Origin: Paeniglutamicibacter kerguelensis
Lineage (GTDB): Bacteria; Actinomycetota; Actinomycetes; Actinomycetales; Micrococcaceae
Assembly: GCF_017876535.1 (NCBI RefSeq)
Contig: NZ_JAGIOF010000001.1
Location: forward strand, 744,001 to 808,000
Length of the DNA: 64,000 nucleotides
Reading direction: 5' to 3'
Of the stretch, positions 1 through 9,541 are shown piece after piece (position 1 is the stretch's first letter; each line of letters opens with the position of its first letter). Made by a program: the position numbers and the translations under genes. A model generated the notes under the pieces. The model saw nothing but the letters and a program-made list of their open reading frames with translations. It had not been told where the DNA came from and searched no databases.

Positions 1-496
1 TCCGGTCGAAGGCACGGTCGTGGGATGTCTGGGAGATTCCGCCGACGGCATCGGCGACGGGAAACACCTCGTATCCCTCAGCCAGCATGTCCAGTGTGGG
101 GAATGCCAGGCAGACCTCGGTCCACAGCCCCGCGATGACCACCTTGCGTCGTCCGGTCGTTTCGATTGCCGACCTGAAGTCGGCATCCTCCCAGGCGTTC
201 ACGCCGGTGCGGTCGATTTCCTGGACGCCGGGCAGCTGATCCCTGATCTCCTGGGCCGTGCCCTGGTTGACCCCAAGGTCCACGCCGACGGTTGAGAGGA
301 CCACCGGGATGTCGTATTTCATCGCGATCCGGCAGAGGGCGCCCACGTTGAGGTCGATGCGCTCCCTGGTCGTGGAGGTGACCGTCCCGTATTGCTCGGG
401 CTGGAAGTCGATCAGCGCCAGCACGCAGTTCTGCGGTGTCAGCAGGCGATCCTGCTTCTGGTCGCGGACGGGTTCCGGTTGGGTCTTCTTTTCCAT
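1..496 (-). CDS. isochorismatase-like cysteine hydrolase (C-terminus off the left edge)
   Basis: Reading the minus strand from an ATG at 496 gives 165 uninterrupted residues before the window ends. The start has AAGGAG eight bases upstream. The protein fits the isochorismatase-like hydrolase family (YcaC type): Asp30 in LALIDFQ, Lys118 in GRRKVVIAG and Cys129 in WTEVCLAF match the family Asp-Lys-Cys catalytic triad, and the Leu-Trp-Thr-Glu stretch before the cysteine is typical of the YcaC branch. The family hydrolyses amides or ester-like bonds of small molecules; the substrate cannot be told. It is divergent from the TMEM175 gene across about 150 bp. The last part of the protein lies outside the window. 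Confidence 0.85.
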   Translation of the reverse strand, partial: MEKKTQPEPVRDQKQDRLLTPQNCVLALIDFQPEQYGTVTSTTRERIDLNVGALCRIAMKYDIPVVLSTVGVDLGVNQGTAQEIRDQLPGVQEIDRTGVNAWEDADFRSAIETTGRRKVVIAGLWTEVCLAFPTLDMLAEGYEVFPVADAVGGISQTSHDRAFDR

Positions 497-649
497 CGGG
501 TGCTCCTTAGCGTTCCTCCAGTGTCCAGGCGCAGCCCGGCCGTTGAAGTTCGGTGCAAGTGCAATCATGCTATACACCAACCGGCACGGAAGTAACGTGT
601 GCAGCACCACCAATCAAAACAAGCAATACGGGACGGAAAGGGAGCACGC

Positions 650-1270
650 ATGCCTACCAGCCGCTTGGAAGCGTTCAGCGACGGCGTCTTGGCCATCATC
701 ATCACGATCATGGTCCTCGAACTGCAGATCCCCGAGGGACACGACCTCGGCGCACTCATCTCGACTGCCGGCTCCGGCCTGCTGACCTACCTGCTGAGCT
801 TCGTATATATCGGCATCTACTGGAACAACCACCACCACATGTTCCAGGCCACCGAGCACGTCACCGGTGGAGTCCTCTGGGCCAACCTCCACCTGTTGTT
901 CTGGCTTTCCCTCCTGCCGTTCACCACCGCCTGGATGGACGAGAGCGGACTCGCGCGGATCCCCGTCGTAACCTACGGCATCAACCTCCTAGCCGCGGCG
1001 ATCGCATACATCATCGTGCAGGCCACGATCATTCGCGACCAAGGCCCCGACTCGTCGCTCAAGCAAGCAGTCGGCAAGGACCGCAAGGGCAAGATCTCCA
1101 TGCTGCTCTATCTGGCCGGTGTAGGCAGTGCACTTCTGGGAGGCGAGCAGAACAAGACCTGGGCCTACATCGGCGTCGCGTTCTTCGTCGCCGGTGCAAT
1201 CCTCTGGCTGGTCCCCGACCGGCGGATCGAACGCAACATCAGCGCAGGACACGGAACCCGGCAACCTTGA
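650..1270 (+). CDS. TMEM175 family potassium channel-like membrane protein
   Basis: 206 residues from the ATG at 650, which has a purine-rich GGAAAGGGAG run upstream; an in-frame GTG at 599 would add 17 residues without a better ribosome site. The N-terminus carries RLEAFSDGV, the RxxxFSDG signature of the TMEM175/DUF1211 family, in the first of about six hydrophobic helices (visible at roughly 8-30, 40-65, 80-100, 110-130, 155-175 and 180-200). Bacterial members are tetrameric potassium-selective channels in the cytoplasmic membrane. The Asn-Asn-His-His-His after helix two is also typical. It stands alone, with decayed mobile DNA downstream. Confidence 0.85.
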   Translation: MPTSRLEAFSDGVLAIIITIMVLELQIPEGHDLGALISTAGSGLLTYLLSFVYIGIYWNNHHHMFQATEHVTGGVLWANLHLLFWLSLLPFTTAWMDESGLARIPVVTYGINLLAAAIAYIIVQATIIRDQGPDSSLKQAVGKDRKGKISMLLYLAGVGSALLGGEQNKTWAYIGVAFFVAGAILWLVPDRRIERNISAGHGTRQP

Positions 1271-1448
1271 GTACCGGCCGCCGTCCCTTGGCGGAGCTTG
1301 AGCCGCGTATTCGCCTGCGTAGATTTCAGTGCCATTCTGCACAGGCCTTCTCTATGCCCGTAAGAAGACCGGCGATTCTCGGGGCCCAAGTTGCACCTCG
1401 ATGATAACAGGGGTGGACTTGCCCGCCGATCGCGAGGAACAACGACTT

Positions 1449-1575
1449 CCCGTCAAGGAGGTTCTTCCCGTCCGGTCGCAGCTCGTCCCGAGGAGAGAGA
1501 TGTCGCTGGAGGGTTTGCCGGGAGATGCCGAGCTCCGCACACAGGTCGTTGGCCTTGGTGCCGGCTGGTCCATGG
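1449..1575 (-). pseudogene. C-terminal remnant of a serine resolvase
   Basis: On the minus strand this stretch reads KANDLCAELGISRQTLQRHLS followed by ELRPDGKNLL. That is the C-terminal helix-turn-helix and end motif of actinobacterial serine recombinases (a LGISRQTLYRH...LRPDGEKLL pattern). Nothing resembling the catalytic domain precedes it: the upstream side runs into the ATPase reading frame of the other strand. It is a fragment left by an insertion or rearrangement. The assignment rests on about 35 residues, so it is moderate. Confidence 0.5.
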
Positions 1576-2478
1576 CGGACAGTGCCAGATGGACCTTTGC
1601 TTGGGTCCCTTGGCAGGGGCGGCCAGCCGTGCATCCCCGGCGAGTTCGGCGAGGTCAATAGCGGTGCGCCACCGCCACCCAAGCGGCCGCCCTTCCAAAC
1701 CACGCGCGAGCACCGCCGATTCACCGAGTTCGCGGACGCCGTCCGCACCCACCGCTACATCGGCCTCTGCTGGGGACCGCCCGGTGTCGGCAAAACGCTC
1801 TCTGCCCGGCACTACGCCGGCTCCGACGACTGGGAACAATGGCAATCCCATTTCCCCGAGGACCTCGGCCCCGTACCCGAACGCGTGATCGAGGCCCGCA
1901 CCGCATTCTTCACCCCCACCGTCTCGGCGACCGTCAGGGAAATCGACCGCGGGCTGCCGCGCGCCTGCCAACAGATTTCCTACGCCCTCGACTACGCCGA
2001 ACACGGAGTCGTGGACCCCTACGTGCACCGCGTGTCACGCTCCAGCGGGCGCACCGAACTGCTCATCATCGACGAGGCCGACCGCCTGAAGACCGTGGGC
2101 CTTGAACAGGTTCGCGACTATTTCGACCGGCACAACATGGGCGTCATCCTCATCGGGATGCCAAGGATCGAGAAACGCCTGGCCCGCTACCCGCAGCTCT
2201 ACAGCCGCATCGGCTTCGCCCACGAATACCGCCAGCTCACCCCCGAGGAACTCACCGCCGTCCTGACCAGGCGCTTCGACCCGGAACGCGAGGCATTGGA
2301 TGACGGCGTGGACCATGCGACAGCCATCGCGACCATCGTCAGGATCATCGGTGGCAACTTCCGTCTCGTGGACCGGTTACTGACCCAGATCGACCGCGTG
2401 CAAACGGTCAACGGCCTCACCGGGCTCACGCCCGAGATTGTCGACACCGCGCGGCAGGCCCTGCTGATCGGCCATTAA
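1525..2478 (+). CDS. AAA ATPase of a transposon (TniB/IstB-like), N-terminus uncertain
   Basis: An ATP-dependent transposition helper. It has Walker A GPPGVGKT (residues 84-91 from the ATG at 1525), Walker B LLIIDEAD (179-186) and a following arginine-rich lid region; the family partners a DDE transposase and selects the target. Family-like sequence begins only near residue 50 (about base 1675, from FQTTREHRRF). The first 50 residues overlap the antisense recombinase remnant and look like read-through, so the true start was probably lost and the gene may be inactive. No transposase gene is next to it. A second, diverged copy of its last 50 codons lies at 6718-6873. The frame itself is intact to TAA. 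Confidence 0.65.
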   Translation: MPSSAHRSLALVPAGPWRTVPDGPLLGSLGRGGQPCIPGEFGEVNSGAPPPPKRPPFQTTREHRRFTEFADAVRTHRYIGLCWGPPGVGKTLSARHYAGSDDWEQWQSHFPEDLGPVPERVIEARTAFFTPTVSATVREIDRGLPRACQQISYALDYAEHGVVDPYVHRVSRSSGRTELLIIDEADRLKTVGLEQVRDYFDRHNMGVILIGMPRIEKRLARYPQLYSRIGFAHEYRQLTPEELTAVLTRRFDPEREALDDGVDHATAIATIVRIIGGNFRLVDRLLTQIDRVQTVNGLTGLTPEIVDTARQALLIGH

Positions 2479-2529
2479 GCACCGTGAAAACACGCCATTT
2501 ACCGTTGTGACCCACAACCTCTCACCCTT

Positions 2530-2952
2530 GGGCTGGGAACACATCAACCAAAGCATCGCCGGGCCGACAAGGCCCTCGCCTCCGCCAACCGGGACGGCGA
2601 CCAGCTCGTCAACACCCGCCTCGACAGGCTCGGCCGGTCGGTACTGCACCTCGTCACTCTCGACGCAGACCTCCGGGAACGTGGTGTGGGATCCGAATTT
2701 CAACGCGAACTAATCATCGCCAACACCCGCGATGGACTTGCGGCCGCCCGCGCCCGGGGACGAACCGGAGGACGACGCCCGAAACTCACCTTCGCCCGGG
2801 CCCGCCATGCCCAACAGCTCTACGACGCAGGGAACCACACCGTCCAGCGCATCGCCGATCTGTTTCAGGTCCCGCGCTCCACGATCTACGGCCATCTCGA
2901 CAAAACAAGCATCGGACGGCGAGCCACTGGCGGCGCCCCTGACCCGGCGTAA
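2530..2952 (+). pseudogene. serine resolvase remnant with an internal deletion
   Basis: One continuous frame reads GTHQPKHRRADKALAS, then NTRLDRLGRSVLHLV, then DADLRERGVG and directly EFQRELIIANTRDGL, followed by ARARGRTGGRRPKLT and a helix-turn-helix (IADLFQVPRSTIYGHL). This is a Tn3/Pin-type serine recombinase. The N-terminal part with the catalytic serine is missing, and about 30 residues between the conserved LRERGV and EFQRELI blocks (where GIDTTTPTGRLLFHMLGA-like sequence normally lies) are deleted. An ATG at 2686 opens only the DNA-binding half. The fragment cannot code for an active recombinase. Confidence 0.75.
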
Positions 2953-3111
2953 CAGCAGCTTCGACCAGAATCCCTGCTGCCTGGCCGCACCGGCCTGCTA
3001 CATTCGGCCTTCTCGTTCTCACGCGTTCGATCGGCGTGCGTGGCCTGGGCACTGGCGTCGGACCCTTCGCGCATTCACGAACAACCCATAATCGTGAAAA
3101 CCCGTACCGAT

Positions 3112-3138
3112 CCTCCTCAGACCTCTCAGACCTCTCAG
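3112..3138. repeat. 9-bp tandem repeat
   Basis: The unit ACCTCTCAG occurs twice in direct succession at 3121-3138 and is preceded by a partial unit, 50 bp beyond the 3' end of the carrier-protein gene. It lies in noncoding sequence between the recombinase remnant and that gene. No function is evident. Confidence 0.6.
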
Positions 3139-3187
3139 ACCCCCGAATCTAGAACCATGCATTCCCCACCATCGAGCGTGGCAGATT

Positions 3188-6100
3188 TCAGGCGTACTTG
3201 GATCCCACACCTGATACGGTCCTTTCCAAGGCGACGGGGGACGTGGCGGCGGCACGGGCCTCGTCGGCCGGGTTGCCACCCCACACGGATCCCCGGGAGA
3301 GGGTCGTCCCCTTCATCACGAAGGAGTCGGCGGCGACGACGGCACCGTCTTCTATGGTCACGCCGTAGTGGACAAGGGCGCCGACGCCGAGCGTGACGTC
3401 GTCCCCCATGACGTTGTGGTCGGACTTGAACATCCCGTCCTCCTGGGAGTGGGATTGAACCGTGCTGCCGGCGTTCAGGGTGCAGCGGGAGCCGATCGTC
3501 ACCAGGCTCCGCTCGGGGAACGAACAGCCGTCGTCAAAGACCCGGGAGCCCATCTGCACGCCCATCAGACGCCAAACCAGCGGCTTGAACGGCGTCCCGT
3601 CGAGGATGGCGATGTATCGGCCCTGGATATGCAGCTTCCAGTACCGCTCGTGCCACCAGAAATATGGGTTGTAGATGGAGCAGAGCTGGGGCTGAAGCCT
3701 CCGGAACCCCGTCACGACGTGCTCGATGCCGATGCCGACCAGCAAGCCGACCAAGAGCGCCACGGCAAACGACGCGCTGAGGATGAGGAAACCGAATTGG
3801 TCGGACAGCTCGAGGGCGGCGAACATCGCCAGCAGGGCCAGCGAGGCGTTGAACCACCGCGCCAGCATCAAGAGCGCGATGGTGCGCAGGTTGTGCCGGT
3901 TCTTGGCCGAGAGGTCCCGGCGAAAGCGGGCACGGCCCGCATGCTCCTCGGGAAGCGCGTCCCGCAGGACCGAACGGGGGATCTCGAACGCCGGCGAGCC
4001 GAGCAGGCCCACGTCGTGGCGCACCGGTCCGTCGATGGGGACCTCCACCATGGTCGCGAGCAGGCAGTTGTCCCCGGTCCTGGCCCCGGCCGGGAAGGAA
4101 ACGCGGTTGCCAAGGAAGTTGTGCGCGCCGATCGCCGCCCGGCTGACCTTGAACGACGTCGCCGAGTAGTCGGCATTCATGAACGACAGCCCGTCGGCGA
4201 TCATCGTGCCGGTGCCTATCGTCGACAGGAACGGGGTGTCGTGCTTGAACGCCAAGCCGAGATTCGAGCCGGTCTGCTGGACCTGCGGCTGGTGGTACCC
4301 GATGGCCCGCACGTAGTTCACGACGTACGAGCTGTCACCGAACACCTGCCCAAGCATGGGACTGTTGGTCAACCTCGCCACCGCCCGCGCCGCAGCGTCC
4401 CGCAGCCCGAACAGCGGATACACCGTGTCGGGCTTCACCGCGAGCTGGAGCAGCCGCGGCACGGTCGTTGCGACGACCATCGCCAGGACCGTTGCACCGA
4501 AGACACCCAGGCCAGCGAGTGCGACAGCGTCGGCGTAGAACGTCCAGTCCGCGAACGCGTACGGGTGCGCCTCCAGAAGCGCCGCCACGGGTGGATACGC
4601 CAGGACGAAAAGCGTGACCACCAGTCCCACCATGGTGCGGCCCAGCCCCACCGTGCCCAGGAGCTGGGACACGGCGAACCATCCCCGCCGCCACGGCCGG
4701 TAGGGCGTGGCCTCGACCGTGCTGAAGTCCACATCCGTGCGCCTGCCCGGCGAACCGTGCCACCGCTCACCAGCGGGCACGGCTTGGCCGGTGTACAGAG
4801 TGGACCGGTGGCCCAGTTGCGAGCCGTCTCCCATCGCCGTGTCGATGTCCAGGACGCTGCCCTCGCCGACGGTCACGTCCCGGCCCAGCGTGACCCCACC
4901 CAACTGGATGACGCCGCCGTGGGCGCGGTAGCCGTTGGCGACCACGTCCTTGCGGATCACCGTCCCCTCCCCGATCGTGAGCAGGTCGGTGCAGATCGGC
5001 AGCCGGTTGGTCAGGATCGTCACGTTGCGGCCCACCTTGGCGCCCATGGCGCGAAGGTAGAAGGTCGTCAGCGGGGAACCGGGCATCATCGAGAGGGGCG
5101 AGGTTCGCATCAGGGCCTTGACCAGCCAGAACCGGAAGTAGGCCAGGCTCCAGATGCGGATCTCCCGGGGCCGGAAGCGCCCGACAAAGATCCACTTCGC
5201 GGCCACCGGCAGGATGCACATGAGCACGAACACCACCACGGCGTAGACGATCGACCGCAGGTAGATCGCCCAGAAGCTCGTCCCGTGGGCCAGCCAGTAG
5301 TGGTTCCCCGGTTTCGCCTCGGGGAACAGCCAGTAATACCCCACGACCGCGAGCGCGCCGGCGAGGATGCAGTAGCCGAGGTAGACGAGCACCTGCAGGG
5401 CGCCACAGGTGACGTACTCCCACGTCCGTGCGTCCATGGGCCGCGGCGTCTCCGGCATTGACGCCAGGACTGGTGGGAGCACCTGCGGCTGGTCTTGCTG
5501 CAAGGGGTCTTGCAGGGCCGCGGCCAGGGCCGCGATCGTCGGGCTTCCGTAGATGTCCTTCATGGACACCTTGGGCAGGTCCGGCTGCTTGCGCACCCGG
5601 GCGCAGAACTGCGCCATCACCAGCGAGTCCGCGCCCAGGTCCTGGAAAAAGTCGCTGTCCACCGGGACATGGTCAATGCCCAGCACGCCGGCCAGCACCT
5701 CCGCCAACCGGCCCTGCACGGGCGACATCGCCGGTTCCGCCGGCGCCAGGGCCGCGATCGTCGGGTGCTGGTAGATGTCCTTGATGGACACCGCCGGCAG
5801 GTCCGGCTGCTTGCGCACCCGGGCGCAGAACTGCGCCATCACCAGCGAGTCCGCACCCAGGTCCTGGAAAAAGTCGCTGTCCACCGGGACATGGTCAATG
5901 CCCAGCACGCCGGCCAGCACCTCGGCCAACCGGCCCTGCACGGGCGACATCGCCGGTTCCGCCGGCGCCAGGGCCGCGGCCAGGGCCGCGATCGACGGGT
6001 GCTGGTAGATGTCCTTGATGGACACCGCCGGCAGGTCCGGCTGCTTGCGCACCCGGGCGCAGAACTGCGCCATCACCAGCGAGTCCGCACCCAGGTCCTG

Positions 6101-6307
6101 GAAAAAGTCGCTGTCCACCGGGACATGGTCAATGCCCAGCACGCCGGCCAGCACCTCCGCCAACCGGCCCTGCACCTGCACCTGAGCCGTCGCACCCGTG
6201 GCCGGCGTTGCTGGAGAGCCGTTCCCGGCCGGAGCCGCGGGTGTCTCCGCCGTGTGGGGCGCCGTGGGTTCCGTAGCCGATTCCGCTTTCTGCCTTCTGG
6301 CACTCAT
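3188..6307 (-). CDS. Pls/PosA-like membrane protein with three carrier domains and no adenylation domain
   Basis: 1039 residues. After an Ala/Pro-rich N-terminus (1-43) come three almost identical phosphopantetheine carrier domains, each with LGADSL; the attachment serines are Ser76, Ser154 and Ser228. From about residue 300 the protein follows the C-terminal half of Pls/PosA-type nonribosomal peptide synthetases (epsilon-poly-lysine synthetase family): pairs of transmembrane helices alternate with three hexapeptide (left-handed beta-helix) regions, roughly 415-520, 690-780 and 920-1020, which in Pls form the tandem condensing domains. The usual N-terminal adenylation domain is absent and none is encoded elsewhere in the window, so amino-acid loading would need a partner in trans. 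The ATG at 6307 has GAGG upstream. It is a single gene, flanked by transposon remnants. The product is unknown; an acyl or aminoacyl transferase role at the membrane is inferred. Confidence 0.85.
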   Translation of the reverse strand: MSARRQKAESATEPTAPHTAETPAAPAGNGSPATPATGATAQVQVQGRLAEVLAGVLGIDHVPVDSDFFQDLGADSLVMAQFCARVRKQPDLPAVSIKDIYQHPSIAALAAALAPAEPAMSPVQGRLAEVLAGVLGIDHVPVDSDFFQDLGADSLVMAQFCARVRKQPDLPAVSIKDIYQHPTIAALAPAEPAMSPVQGRLAEVLAGVLGIDHVPVDSDFFQDLGADSLVMAQFCARVRKQPDLPKVSMKDIYGSPTIAALAAALQDPLQQDQPQVLPPVLASMPETPRPMDARTWEYVTCGALQVLVYLGYCILAGALAVVGYYWLFPEAKPGNHYWLAHGTSFWAIYLRSIVYAVVVFVLMCILPVAAKWIFVGRFRPREIRIWSLAYFRFWLVKALMRTSPLSMMPGSPLTTFYLRAMGAKVGRNVTILTNRLPICTDLLTIGEGTVIRKDVVANGYRAHGGVIQLGGVTLGRDVTVGEGSVLDIDTAMGDGSQLGHRSTLYTGQAVPAGERWHGSPGRRTDVDFSTVEATPYRPWRRGWFAVSQLLGTVGLGRTMVGLVVTLFVLAYPPVAALLEAHPYAFADWTFYADAVALAGLGVFGATVLAMVVATTVPRLLQLAVKPDTVYPLFGLRDAAARAVARLTNSPMLGQVFGDSSYVVNYVRAIGYHQPQVQQTGSNLGLAFKHDTPFLSTIGTGTMIADGLSFMNADYSATSFKVSRAAIGAHNFLGNRVSFPAGARTGDNCLLATMVEVPIDGPVRHDVGLLGSPAFEIPRSVLRDALPEEHAGRARFRRDLSAKNRHNLRTIALLMLARWFNASLALLAMFAALELSDQFGFLILSASFAVALLVGLLVGIGIEHVVTGFRRLQPQLCSIYNPYFWWHERYWKLHIQGRYIAILDGTPFKPLVWRLMGVQMGSRVFDDGCSFPERSLVTIGSRCTLNAGSTVQSHSQEDGMFKSDHNVMGDDVTLGVGALVHYGVTIEDGAVVAADSFVMKGTTLSRGSVWGGNPADEARAAATSPVALERTVSGVGSKYA
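5513..6178 (-). repeat. three near-identical in-gene repeats coding for carrier domains
   Basis: Within the Pls-like gene, three direct repeats of about 234, 222 and 222 bp encode carrier domains that differ at only a handful of residues (Ser/Thr and Ile/Met changes near the ends). Synonymous positions are also almost unchanged: the second and third copies differ at a few bases. Spacing between the carrier serines is 78 and 74 codons. The uniformity points to recent duplication or continuing gene conversion. Confidence 0.9.
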
Positions 6308-6717
6308 CAGGGACCTCGGGATTCATCTCAGTTGCTATCTGGTGCCCCCCGATAGCAGCGCCACTGCCATCAATCCCTCACTGAATCGTTGTCGCCTCGC
6401 AACGGAGGCGTCAGCGTGCTGGCGGCAGACGGTTGCCGGTTCGGGCGGGAGGTGCCATGCCCAAAATGACGGCGTCCATGCTGTGGGAAATTCGCTGCGT
6501 ACGTAAACGGGGGGATGCTTTTGCCGAATCCGGACGCTCTGGCTCTGATCGTCCCGTCTGCCCTTCCGCCGCCGAACCATCTTCTTGCTTTCCCAAGCTC
6601 CGCTTCAGCGGCCCCGCATTCCTCACTGGATGCGTTCCGCCGTGCCCCTGCAGTCTTCTTTCATGTTAGGCGGAACCATGCGGGCAGGGTACCCCCCCTC
6701 TCGAGCATCTTCAATGG
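6308..6717. other. intergenic region upstream of the Pls-like gene
   Basis: About 410 bp between the start of the Pls-like gene and the ATPase remnant. It must hold the promoter of the Pls-like gene, but no clear -35/-10 pair stands out. Short open frames exist on both strands, but none has family-like sequence or a convincing ribosome site. Confidence 0.5.
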
Positions 6718-6905
6718 GTCGTCGCGAGCTTCGTTCGGATCACCGGTGGGAACTTCCGTTTCGTCGACCGGTTGCTCGCCCAGATCGAACGTTTCCAAAC
6801 GGTCACCGACCTCACCGTTCTCGCGCTCGAGACTGTCGATACCGCACGGCAGGCCCCGATGATCGGCCATTAAGCACTGTGAAAACCACGCCATTTACCG
6901 TTGCG
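6718..6905 (+). pseudogene. 3' end remnant of a second transposon AAA ATPase
   Basis: The plus strand reads RITGGNFRFVDRLLAQIE, then TVDTARQA and MIGH and stops at TAA (6871-6873). This is a diverged copy of the last 50 codons of the ATPase gene ending at 2478. Similarity continues about 30 bp past the stop (a shared GTGAAAA and GCCATTTACCGTTG) and then ends abruptly in both copies, which suggests a common element boundary. The N-terminal five-sixths of the gene is absent. Confidence 0.8.
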
Positions 6906-7139
6906 ATTCACATATTTAACTGTCGGAAATTTATCGATCAGGTGTCGCGGTCGGGGATCGGCAAATAGGTCGCCTTATGCTGTGTCGGATTGGCGATGCG
7001 ACCATTCGGGGCAATTTGACGCGGGAAACCCGAAATTCCGCTTGTACTTAACTGTCACGGGACAGCCACGTCCGCGCCATGAACGACACAAGTTGTATAG
7101 GTATCAATACACGAAAGAGACTCGACAACGCCGGTCCGC

Positions 7140-7817
7140 TCAGCCTTCTCCGAAACCGGATGCCAAGAGAGCGGCGAGGGCATCGACGGCGTTCCTGCCC
7201 TCGGGGTCCGCGGTGGCGATCTCCACGTCGCTACCGCGGACGAGACCAAGAGCCATGATCGCGAGCAGGCTCGTCGCATCCTGGCCGTTCACCGTGACCT
7301 CCGATGGGAAGGTGCCGGCGAGAGTCACGAAGTCGGCTGCCGGACGCGCATGGAGGCCGTCGCGGTTGACGAGGGTCACCACTCGTGAGTACGCGGGGGA
7401 TTCCGTGGCCCCAGCGGCCGGCGAAGGGGCCACGGCCGTCGGAACAGCGGTCCGGGCGGCAGCCGCGACGCCGTCGAGGTCAGCGCCGGTCTGAGCCGCG
7501 ACGGCGGCGACGACCCCGCCTTCGACGAGTGGGGCGTCGACGATGCCCACTCGGGACCGTTCGTCGTCATCGAGGAAGTCGAGCGCTGTCTCGGCGGTGA
7601 GGATGGCGGAGCCGAGGTCGCAGAGGATGACCACGCCGTCCCCGGACTGGGCCCGCGCGATGGCGGCGGTCACGAGATCGAAACTCGTGCCGATGCCGCC
7701 GTCGTCCATTCCACCTGCGGCCACCAGGGAAACATCCGGTGCCATCTGCCGGGCCAGGTCGACCAATCCGTCGGCGATCTTGGCGCTGTGGGAGACGAAG
7801 ACGAGACCGACGGTCAT
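7140..7817 (-). CDS. dhaM: dihydroxyacetone kinase phosphotransfer subunit DhaM (EIIA-HPr fusion)
   Basis: 225 residues. Residues 1-120 form the mannose-type PTS EIIA domain with the phospho-accepting His10 in FVSHS; an Ala/Pro linker (120-142) leads to an HPr domain with His156 in NRDGLHARPA. It passes phosphate from the PTS to the ADP bound on DhaL, which phosphorylates dihydroxyacetone held by DhaK. It lacks the enzyme I-like domain found in the E. coli protein, so phosphate must come from a separate enzyme I. The ATG overlaps the DhaL stop by four bases (ATGA), showing coupling in a dhaK-dhaL-dhaM operon. Confidence 0.93.
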   Translation of the reverse strand: MTVGLVFVSHSAKIADGLVDLARQMAPDVSLVAAGGMDDGGIGTSFDLVTAAIARAQSGDGVVILCDLGSAILTAETALDFLDDDERSRVGIVDAPLVEGGVVAAVAAQTGADLDGVAAAARTAVPTAVAPSPAAGATESPAYSRVVTLVNRDGLHARPAADFVTLAGTFPSEVTVNGQDATSLLAIMALGLVRGSDVEIATADPEGRNAVDALAALLASGFGEG

Positions 7818-8461
7818 GGCGACGCCGTTCCGCTGGCGGTGTCGGCCGCCGCCCGCAGCAGCAGAGCCGTCGACTGGGCACCGGGGTCGCGATGCCCGAT
7901 CGCACGTTCGCCCAGATAGCTGGCGCGCCCCTTGCGCGCGACGAGCGGCTCGGTCGCCACCGCACCCTGCTCCGCCGCGTCCGCGGCGGCCGCGAGCACC
8001 GCGGCGACATCGACGCCCCGCCCGACGGCGGCATCGGCGGCGTCGACCGCGGGGGTCCAGACGTCAACCATGGTCTTGTCGCCGCTCTCGGCCTTCCCGC
8101 GGAGCACGATGCCGTCCCTCGCCGCCCGGAGCAGCGCGGCGAGCGCGCCGCCATCGAGTTCGACCAACCCGGCCACGGCGCCGGCCGCCTTCAGGTACGC
8201 GGTTCCGTACAGCGGTCCCGCCGCCCCGCCGACCGTGGAGATGAGTGTCGTCGCCACGAGCTTGAGCACGTCGGCGGGGATGGCATCCGCCGGCAGGGTA
8301 TCGAGCTTGGCGATGACGGCGGAGAAGCCGCGGTCCATGTTCTCTCCGTGGTCGCCGTCGCCGATGTCCCGGTCCAGGGTGATCAGCTCCACCCGGTGGG
8401 CGGCGATGACGACGGCGCTCGTCCTCACCCAGTCGATCATCCAGTCGACACCCAAGCTCAT
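7814..8461 (-). CDS. dhaL: dihydroxyacetone kinase ADP-binding subunit DhaL
   Basis: 215 residues. The nucleotide- and magnesium-binding aspartates are visible in the segment DRDIGDGDHGENM (Asp30, Asp35, Asp37), and the rest has the all-helical DhaL pattern with the conserved GGAAGPLYG. In PTS-type kinases DhaL keeps ADP as a permanent cofactor that is re-phosphorylated by DhaM and then phosphorylates dihydroxyacetone in DhaK. It lies 81 bp after dhaK and overlaps dhaM. The gap to dhaK includes a short GGGTC repeat (about 8478-8496). Cytoplasmic. Confidence 0.93.
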   Translation of the reverse strand: MSLGVDWMIDWVRTSAVVIAAHRVELITLDRDIGDGDHGENMDRGFSAVIAKLDTLPADAIPADVLKLVATTLISTVGGAAGPLYGTAYLKAAGAVAGLVELDGGALAALLRAARDGIVLRGKAESGDKTMVDVWTPAVDAADAAVGRGVDVAAVLAAAADAAEQGAVATEPLVARKGRASYLGERAIGHRDPGAQSTALLLRAAADTASGTASP

Positions 8462-8542
8462 CGGGTTTCCTTTCGTCGGGTCGGGTCGGGTCGCGGTCAC
8501 TGGTCATGGTCCCTGGTTGTCGTCACGGGTAGTGGCCACAGG

Positions 8543-9541
<999 letters not shown>

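Noticed and set aside
3368..5461. 697-codon open frame on the plus strand opposite the Pls-like gene
   Set aside because: It is the complement of a high-GC gene with strong domain evidence; its composition is Arg/His/Gln/Asp-rich and has no family features.
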